This document shows positions 59,065-64,000 of a DNA stretch of 64,000 nucleotides, one piece after another. Origin of the DNA: CALZJC01 sp963781065. Its GTDB lineage: Bacteria; Acidobacteriota; Thermoanaerobaculia; Multivoradales; JAHEKO01. The stretch lies in NCBI GenBank assembly GCA_963781065.1, contig CAWAET010000005.1, positions 372,001 to 436,000 on the forward strand, in the 5' to 3' direction. A program made the translations under genes and the position numbers. How positions within the stretch are numbered: position 1 is the stretch's first letter; each line of letters starts with the position of its first letter. The notes under the pieces are model-generated. The model made no database searches and was not told where the DNA came from. It saw only the letters and a list, made by a program, of their open reading frames with translations.

Positions 59065-60311
59065 CTAGAAGAAGTCGTCGGTCAGCGTCTCGAGGAACGC
59101 GACGATGGCGTCCTCCTCCTCGTCGGTCAGGCCCAGATCACCGAGCTCGTCGCGGTTGACGTTGTCGGCGATCTCCGGCGCCGGCCAGCAGTCCAGGACG
59201 AGCGCATCCTCCATCGTGGTCAACGGATTCGGGCACTCGTCCTTGACGTCGCGCGTGTTGTAGAAGTGCACGATGCCCTTCAACGACTTGAAGTAGCCGT
59301 TGTGCGCGTAGGCCTTGACATCGACTCGGGGTCGGCTTGGCGCCCACGTTCCTCAGCGTCGGGACCTTCATCTTGCCGAGCTCGGCCTGCCACACCTCCT
59401 CCGGTTCACCGCGAGACTCCAGGAAGCCGCCAAGGCCCGGGTCGCGGAAGTTCGGATCGGCCAGTAGCGCCGGGTTCTCCGGGTTCGAAGGCACGCCGAG
59501 GTTGTCGTAGGTGAAGTCGGTGAACGCCGGCTGCTTGCCGCTCGAGGGGTGGCAGCGCTTGCACTGCCCCTTGCCCTGGAACAGGGCGAAGCCACGCCGC
59601 TCCTGCTTCGTGAGCTTGTACTCCGCCGCCGCGCGCGGCGTCGAACTTGGAGCTGAACGACCGCTCGCTGGGACCGGCTTCGTACTCGGCGATCGCCAGC
59701 GCGATGTTGTCGTACTCGGTCTCGACCTTGGCCCGATCGCCGTCGCTCAGCGGGACGGGATCTCCGCCCGCGCAGAGCGAGTCCGTCTCTGGCGGGAAGT
59801 CGATCGTGAGGATGTTGTCCCCGAAGACCTCCTCGTAGAGCGAGCTGTACGCCGACAGCGAGACCCGGTGCACGACGCAGGCGTTGTCGGGCAGCGCCTG
59901 CTCCTTGAGATTGAGGAAGGGGCCCTGCGCCTGGTCCGCGGCCGGCCAGCCCAGCTTCTCGCCGGTCGCGCGCCCGTCCCAGAAGTTGCCGCCGACCCAG
60001 GTGCCCTTGTCGAGGTGCAGCACCGGGCTCAGCGTCGCGTAGTCCGTCTCCGGTGGCTTGCGGTCGCCGAACGCTCCGGGGATCGACCCCTCGTAGACGG
60101 CGCCATGGGCGTTGATGAAGGAATCCGGGCCGGTCGAGCCCCAGTCGTCGTCGTGGCACGAGGCGCACGACTGGTTGTTGTTGATCGACAGATCCTCATC
60201 CTCGAAGATCTCGTCACCGAGCTCCTGGATCGGCGTCTGCTGCGCTACAGCTCCCACAGCCACTCCCAGGAGCAGGATTGTGAGGACGGTCAGAAGTCTG
60301 TTCTTGAGCAT
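59065..60311 (-). CDS. Di-heme cytochrome c peroxidase/MauG family protein (two frameshifts)
   Basis: 414 residues once two single extra bases (near 59633 and 59325) are removed. There is a signal peptide (LTVLTILLLGVAVGAVAQ). Heme site 1 is NNQSCASCHDDDWG. The second, in the shifted frame, is GKGQCKRCHPSSGKQPAF. The C-terminal MKVPTLRNVGAKP and AHNGYFKSLKGIVHFYNTRD are typical of MauG-like cytochromes. Each shift restores exact family motifs, so the breaks are recent or artefactual. GGAGG lies six bases before the ATG. A periplasmic electron-transfer or peroxidase role is likely. Confidence 0.8.
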
Positions 60312-60492
60312 TGGTCACCTCCATCGATGAGTTCGCCGACAGGCATCGCCTCTCCGCACCCTGAGCGTTGGCGGCCGTAGCCTCTTGGCTGCAGCCATCA
60401 GTTCCTTTGCAGGCAACTGTGCAAAAGGTGCACCCCTGGGCACAACCACCAAGGGGACGGCATGCGCCCACCCTGAGAGGTAGCCCCAGCCC

Positions 60493-60572
60493 CGGTCGGC
60501 GATCTCCTCGCAGGTCATCCCGCAGACCCGGTGCTGCACCAGCCAGGTCAGCTGGTCCCGGGCTGCCTTGCG
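60493..60572 (-). repeat. 80-bp partial duplicate of the unknown gene at 62417-63340
   Basis: About 90% identical at DNA level to 62514-62593, encoding KAARDQLTWLVQHRVCGMTC EEIADR-like peptide. A shorter third remnant lies near 61622-61648. No complete gene surrounds it; 60312-60649 otherwise shows nothing I can support. Confidence 0.7.
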
Positions 60573-60644
60573 AGCCGTGGCGATCCTGCCGCCGACCGCG
60601 CATTCTCGACGCTGCGCTATTGCCGAACCATCATGCATACAGTG

Positions 60645-60677
60645 AGCCATTGACTTAGTCAGCCATTGGCTTATGCT
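60645..60677 (+). promoter_or_regulatory. Promoter overlapping a direct-repeat operator
   Basis: TTGACT (60650-60655), 16-base spacer, TATGCT (60672-60677). The direct repeat AGCCATTGRCTTA occurs twice (starting at 60645 and 60661), one and a half helical turns apart, overlapping the promoter. This is the usual layout for an autoregulating antitoxin. Confidence 0.6.
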
Positions 60678-60699
60678 TTGCCTGTGCGGGAGATCTGCT

Positions 60700-60990
60700 G
60701 TGAGTGACATTCCTGAGCTGACGAAGGCGGCAATGAGCTCGGCGATCCCGGCGAGCCAGCGGCGCCGCTTGATGAGCGGCGACATAGCGTCCGGCGAAGA
60801 CGTGTCCGCACTGCGTCGTTTCGTCGGGCTGTCTCAAGTTCGCTTCGCCGAGGCGTTGGGGATCAGCGTCCACACACTGCGCAATTGGGAACAGGGCCGC
60901 CGTCGACCGGAAGGGCCTGCTCTGGCGCTGCTGCGGATCGCCGCTCGGCATCCGCGGATCATTCGGGAGAACTTGGAGCGAGCTGCGTAG
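60700..60990 (+). CDS. Helix-turn-helix antitoxin-like protein (NadS/HigA type), no toxin partner seen
   Basis: A 96-residue DNA-binding protein. The HTH core is VSALRRFVGLSQVRFAEALGISVHTLRNWEQGRRRPEG, the Xre-type pattern of NadS and HigA antitoxins, ending ALALLRIAARHP. GTG at 60700 is chosen because GGGAGA lies seven bases upstream and the promoter TSS would be near 60684; an ATG at 60673 overlaps the -10 box. A RelE/HigB-like toxin is expected next to it but is absent on both sides. Confidence 0.75.
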   Translation: MSDIPELTKAAMSSAIPASQRRRLMSGDIASGEDVSALRRFVGLSQVRFAEALGISVHTLRNWEQGRRRPEGPALALLRIAARHPRIIRENLERAA

Positions 60991-61043
60991 GCTGCTCGCT
61001 CGATCGCCTCCGGTTTACCGGACCCCTCCCAAGCCGGCTGGCA

Positions 61044-61312
61044 ATGATCGACTGGCACACCTGTCCGGAGGTCGAGCGGACTCCGGATCGAGTCAGCGGG
61101 GCCTGGGTCTTCCGAGGGACCCGCGTGCCCTGCGCGCTCTGTTCGAGAACCTGCAGGACGGGGCCTCGCTCGACGACTTTCTCGAGTGGTTCCCCGGCGT
61201 CAGCAAGACCCAGGCTGAGGCGGTCCTCCGCATGTGCGCGGGTGGCGAAGAAAGCAGTGACTCCCCTTCTGCCGCACGACCTCGAATCCCAGACGTTCGA
61301 GGGCCGCGATGA
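61044..61312 (+). pseudogene. DUF433 antitoxin-like protein, frameshifted
   Basis: The first frame reads MIDWHTCPEVERTPDRVSG, AWVFRGTRVP, then a missing base near 61130. The second frame gives RALFENLQDGASLDDFLEWF and PGVSKTQAEAVLR, the standard DUF433 ending. After about 61237 the sequence is the reverse of a truncated hicA, so the last residues are not native. DUF433 proteins are small HTH antitoxin-like proteins. Confidence 0.7.
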
Positions 61313-61346
61313 GCTGTTTCCCGCTGACGGCCGGGAGCCGGCTCAT
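61200..61346 (-). pseudogene. hicA: Truncated HicA toxin
   Basis: 48 residues: RLPAVSGKQLIAALERLGFE and VVRQKGSHCFLRHP contain the dsRBD-like start and the catalytic His (GSHCF). The normal C-terminal half (LxxGTLRxIL) is gone; after RHP the sequence is antisense DUF433. It overlaps hicB by ATGA. It is unlikely to be toxic as it stands. Confidence 0.75.
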
Positions 61347-61558
61347 ACCGTGACGGTGACACGCTGCAGACCGACGAAGTCCAGACCCTCCCGAGTCTCG
61401 CCCTCGACCTCGAGGCAGAGCTCGATCGCCTCCCGGATGCGCACCATCAGCTCGTCCAGTGACTTCGCCTGGGTGTGGCAGCCTCGGAGGGCGGGGACGG
61501 ACGCCACGTAGAGGCCGTCCGCGTCTCGCTCCACGACGACATTGAACTCCTCGGTCAT
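61343..61558 (-). CDS. hicB: HicB family antitoxin
   Basis: A 71-residue protein covering the HicB RNase-H-like domain: FNVVVERDADGLYVASVPAL, RGCHTQAKSLDELMVRIREAI, ELCLE. No C-terminal DNA-binding tail is present, the short HicB form. It lies directly before the truncated hicA. Free of a complete toxin, it may be a relic or may protect against related toxins. Confidence 0.85.
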   Translation of the reverse strand: MTEEFNVVVERDADGLYVASVPALRGCHTQAKSLDELMVRIREAIELCLEVEGETREGLDFVGLQRVTVTV

Positions 61559-61716
61559 GGCTCGATTCTACACCTGACACCTCTCGCCCCTCCCAGGGGC
61601 CAGGCGGACGGCAGACCGTGGCCTGGTCAGACGGTGCCGAGCCGCCTCCCGGGGTGCCGCCGCGCCTAGCTGGGCTCAGGCCCCAACTGCATAGCCGCCG
61701 TTCGCTTAATTAACGC

Positions 61717-62202
61717 CTAGGCCTTCACGAGTGTGGCGATCTCCCACGAATTGGCCCATTGGGCGTCCGTATGCACCGGATACTTGTTGGCTGACTCACC
61801 CCATCCCCCACCCTTCACGGCCGTAAGGTAGTTCTTGCCATTCGGTGTCTGAATGGCGTACCAGCTACCGGCGCCCGGGATGTTCTTTCCGGGGCCCTGC
61901 GGAAGCAGTCTGAACTTCTCCCACTCTTTGACCCACGTCGCATCCGTGTGCAGCGGGGACTCGTTGGAATTGGGCCCTCCAATGCCGCCTTTGTTGACGA
62001 ATGTCACGAAGTTGCCGTTGGCGGTCTGAATCGCGAACTTGTTCCCCTCCAAGTCTGCGCAGACGAGCCTGAATAGCTCATTGGGACCGATCGTAGTGGC
62101 GTCCGTCCGAATGGGAACGTCCGCTGCCGCGCCCATTCCGCCTCCGTTAACGGCGGTCAAGTAGTTCGTGCCATTCGGCGTCTGGATTGCGTAAGTACTC
62201 AT
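61717..62202 (-). CDS. Three-repeat beta-trefoil (fascin-like) protein
   Basis: A 161-residue protein made of three repeats of about 50 residues: YAIQTPNGTNYLTAVNGGGMG, FAIQTANGNFVTFVNKGGIGG and YAIQTPNGKNYLTAVKGGGWG. Each continues to HTDA/RTDA and an aromatic-Arg strand (NELFRLV, WEKFRLL). This is the pattern of fascin-like/actin-crosslinking beta-trefoils. There is no signal peptide or Cys-rich motif. Its GC content and codon use are visibly lower than those of its neighbours, suggesting transfer. GAGAGGAGAG precedes the start. Carbohydrate or protein binding is likely. Confidence 0.75.
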   Translation of the reverse strand: MSTYAIQTPNGTNYLTAVNGGGMGAAADVPIRTDATTIGPNELFRLVCADLEGNKFAIQTANGNFVTFVNKGGIGGPNSNESPLHTDATWVKEWEKFRLLPQGPGKNIPGAGSWYAIQTPNGKNYLTAVKGGGWGESANKYPVHTDAQWANSWEIATLVKA

Positions 62203-62416
62203 AAGACTCTCCTCTCCAAGTACTGACCCCCTCAGGCACTTCTCTCGGATTTCGGAAAATCTTACAAGCGGCTCTATGCGGATGTCAATCCTCTCAAGGG
62301 ACGTGCCCTAAGCAGACATGCCACCCGAGCACCCAAGTCGATCCCTGGACCCGATCGAGTACGGATAGACGCTCGTCCCTGCTCGGGCGGTTCTAACCGG
62401 TCGCGCCTCCGACTCT

Positions 62417-63340
62417 TCACGCCAGCTGGATGGCCGCCGCCGTTCGCCGAATGGCCTTCGACACCGCATCCCCCGTCGGCGGGCTCTCGAGCTGCGGATT
62501 CCGTTCCGCGTGCCGGTCGGCGATCTCCTCGCAGGTCAACCCGCAGACCCGGTGCTGCACGAGCCAGGTCAGATGGTGCCGAGCCGCCTTGCGCGGGACC
62601 TTCTTGAAGCCCCGGATCTCGAGGGACTGCTCGCTGGCCTCCAGGTACTCCCGCAGCTTCGTAGCCAGGCGCCCCTCCATCCGCTTCACGAACTCCTGCC
62701 GCGTCTCGCAGCGCGGCTCCCAGCGGTCCAGGATCGCGAAGTAGAAGGGCTCGAGCTGGTCGTTCCTCTCGGCCTTCCTCATGACCTCCCGCTCCAGGTC
62801 CCTCTGCTCCTCGGGCACGGACTCCCAGCCGTGAGCCAGGTAGTCGACGTGCTGGCCCCAGCGGCCGCAGGGCGCTGGCTCGAGGCCGACCTCCTCGTCG
62901 AACTCCTCGCGGAGCCAGTCATAGAGGACCGCGACCGCGACGCTCATCAGCCGCGGGCTGGTGAGCCGGTAGCGGCGGGCCCAGTCCCTCAGGGCGAGAA
63001 CGCTCGGGAGCATCCGGTGGGCCGCTGCGTCGCTCGAGTCGTCGCCCTTGACCGTCGCCCATTCGGGTGGGACCCAGTCGTCGGCGTAGAGGTCGTAGAC
63101 GCCCTCTCGATTGCGCCAGGCCTGGAAGTAGGGCTGGCATCTCGGGACCAGCGGAAAGACATCGGAGCGAAGGCTCTCCCGCACCTCGGGCGCCTCCGTC
63201 TCGGTGGCCAGGAAGAACCACGCGGCCAGGACCTTCTCCGGCTCGCGGACGGCCTGGCCGGGGATGTAGTAGTCGCCGCCGTCGCCGAGGAGAGTGGCGG
63301 AGGGGTGCGGCTGGGAAGAGGGGCGGAGGGACTCGCTCAT
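62417..63340 (-). CDS. Unrecognised cytosolic protein with C-terminal HTH-like segment
   Basis: A 307-residue protein without signal peptide. The N-terminal half has EPEKVLAAWFFLATETEAPE and RCQPYFQAWRNREGVYDLY, the middle LPSVLALRDWARRYRLTSPR, and the end HHLTWLVQHRVCGLTCEEIA followed by GDAVSKAIRRTAAAI, which looks like a helix-turn-helix. GGGAGAG lies eight bases before ATG. Pieces of its 3' region occur at 60493-60572 and near 61622, so copies of it were present more than once here. I do not know the family; a mobile-element or phage-like regulator is possible. Confidence 0.55.
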   Translation of the reverse strand: MSESLRPSSQPHPSATLLGDGGDYYIPGQAVREPEKVLAAWFFLATETEAPEVRESLRSDVFPLVPRCQPYFQAWRNREGVYDLYADDWVPPEWATVKGDDSSDAAAHRMLPSVLALRDWARRYRLTSPRLMSVAVAVLYDWLREEFDEEVGLEPAPCGRWGQHVDYLAHGWESVPEEQRDLEREVMRKAERNDQLEPFYFAILDRWEPRCETRQEFVKRMEGRLATKLREYLEASEQSLEIRGFKKVPRKAARHHLTWLVQHRVCGLTCEEIADRHAERNPQLESPPTGDAVSKAIRRTAAAIQLA

Positions 63341-63627
63341 GGTGGGCTCTCCCTGCACTTCGTGCTGGTTCCGTTGCGGGATCACGGAGGGCCATCGTGG
63401 GGATCGCGGCCCCAGACCGTGAGTCTTGGGGCTCGGAAGGTAGCACGGAGTACTGAGGGCGAAGGCGCTTACCGTGCTCTGCCGTAGCAGGCCGTGGACC
63501 ACCGTAGTGGTAGTCGCCGGCGGCGGCTATCCAAGGTGTTCCGGAAGGTGCGCTGCTGGGATGTTCCGAGGCGGGCGCGTGGCTCCCGGACGGGCCAGCG
63601 GTCTATAGCCAGTCAGCTATGAATCGA

Positions 63628-63648
63628 CCACCTCCTTGGGTGGCGACG
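63628..63648 (+). promoter_or_regulatory. Conserved hairpin upstream of riboswitch 2
   Basis: CCACCT-CCTT-GGGTGG then CGACG, matching the hairpin at 57533-57554 in stem sequence, loop length and the flanking CGACG. The rest of 63341-63683 shows no gene. Confidence 0.55.
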
Positions 63649-63683
63649 CCTCCGTAACCCGGCCCGTAACCTTGGGTCTGCAT

Positions 63684-63762
63684 CGTCAAAGGCTCACCTG
63701 GGCAAACCCAGGGTCGCAAAGCCACGGGTCCGAGATCCTCCAGACCGCCGGGCTGCCGAGGC
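63684..63762 (+). promoter_or_regulatory. c-di-GMP-I (GEMM) type riboswitch 2
   Basis: GEMM core: GTCAAAGGCT, CCTGGGCAAACCCAGGG stem-loop, TCGCAAAGCCACGGGTCC, then CAGACCGCCGGGCTGCCGA. It ends about 44 bases before the ATG of a secreted protein. Its core is nearly identical to riboswitch 1. Confidence 0.85.
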
Positions 63763-63805
63763 AAGTCGCGGAATGTTCCCGCGCACAGGTTACGAGGAGG
63801 TAGCT

Positions 63806-64000
63806 ATGGGGTTGCGTGACCACTGTTTTCTGCTGGCGGCAGTCTTGGCCATGTCGGTGCTGTTGGCGATGTGCCCGCCGACCAGCGCACAGGACCTGGA
63901 CCCGACCGACATCATCATCATCGGGCACGACGCGCCCGGCAGGGGACCGAACCCGGAGATGATCCGGGCGAACCGCGACGGTGAGATCCTCTGGCAGAAA
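63806..64000 (+). CDS. Exported protein, cut by the window end
   Basis: 65 residues are visible. A signal peptide (CFLLAAVLAMSVLLAMCPPTSAQ) is followed by DLDPTDIIIIGHDAPGRGPN and PEMIRANRDGEILWQK. GAGGAGG lies seven bases before ATG. The mature start resembles exported propeller proteins with NxDGxILW strands, but too little is present to assign it. It follows riboswitch 2. Confidence 0.7.
   Translation, partial: MGLRDHCFLLAAVLAMSVLLAMCPPTSAQDLDPTDIIIIGHDAPGRGPNPEMIRANRDGEILWQK

Noticed and set aside
60315..60785. A 156-residue minus-strand gene
   Set aside because: Only its middle (60493-60572) resembles anything, as a duplicate of part of another gene; the rest is antisense to the HTH gene and leader.

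Overview
The window is about 70% GC and densely coded on both strands. It contains repeated CRTAC1-type (FG-GAP/ASPIC-UnbV) proteins, a DUF1028 protein, PQQ-like propellers, small exported NTF2-like proteins and c-di-GMP-I class riboswitches. This mix suggests a soil or marine Acidobacteriota relative (Thermoanaerobaculia-like), but no rRNA or marker gene is present, so the lineage is an inference.

1-36.4 kb is mostly housekeeping and envelope functions. It holds a RoxA-like cytochrome fragment, an Old Yellow Enzyme, a MltD-type transglycosylase, a PQQ-like propeller, an RhlE-type helicase, a rimB-rimK-desuccinylase operon in which RimK carries an extra TrkA-C domain, pirin, a two-PilZ coiled-coil protein, yaaA, a MITE, a Gly-rich beta-helix protein, apaG, a VanY/M14 peptidase pair, and a redoxin next to a CRTAC1-type protein.

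54.3 down to 36.4 kb (minus strand) is the main attraction. Thirteen genes form one apparent operon, mostly linked by ATGA stop/start overlaps: acyl carrier protein, ketosynthase, a catalytically dead ketosynthase partner, HMG-CoA reductase, a CrtI-like desaturase, two paralogous CRTAC1-type proteins, an SDR-acyltransferase fusion, a TlpA thioredoxin, a DUF1702-like protein, a halogenase-like flavoprotein, a carotenoid oxygenase and a DinB-like protein. Both CRTAC1 paralogues have an in-frame TGA at the same aligned position, between the sixth and seventh FG-GAP repeats. Each TGA is followed at the same distance by a hairpin with a GGUC loop, and two stem base pairs differ in a compensatory way. 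This is the signature of bacterial selenocysteine insertion. I read the operon as a biosynthetic system for an unknown product that uses two exported selenoproteins and a thioredoxin. A second DUF1702-like gene diverges from the same promoter region.

56.36-64 kb is an accessory region or a misjoined contig. A truncated CRTAC1 gene abuts a truncated GDP-fucose synthase, followed by a broken REP-associated transposase with inverted REPs, two c-di-GMP-I (GEMM) type riboswitches ahead of exported proteins, a di-heme cytochrome with two frameshifts, toxin-antitoxin remnants, a beta-trefoil protein and an unknown gene with partial duplicates. Single-base indels break five reading frames in the right half of the window, so base-level accuracy there needs caution.
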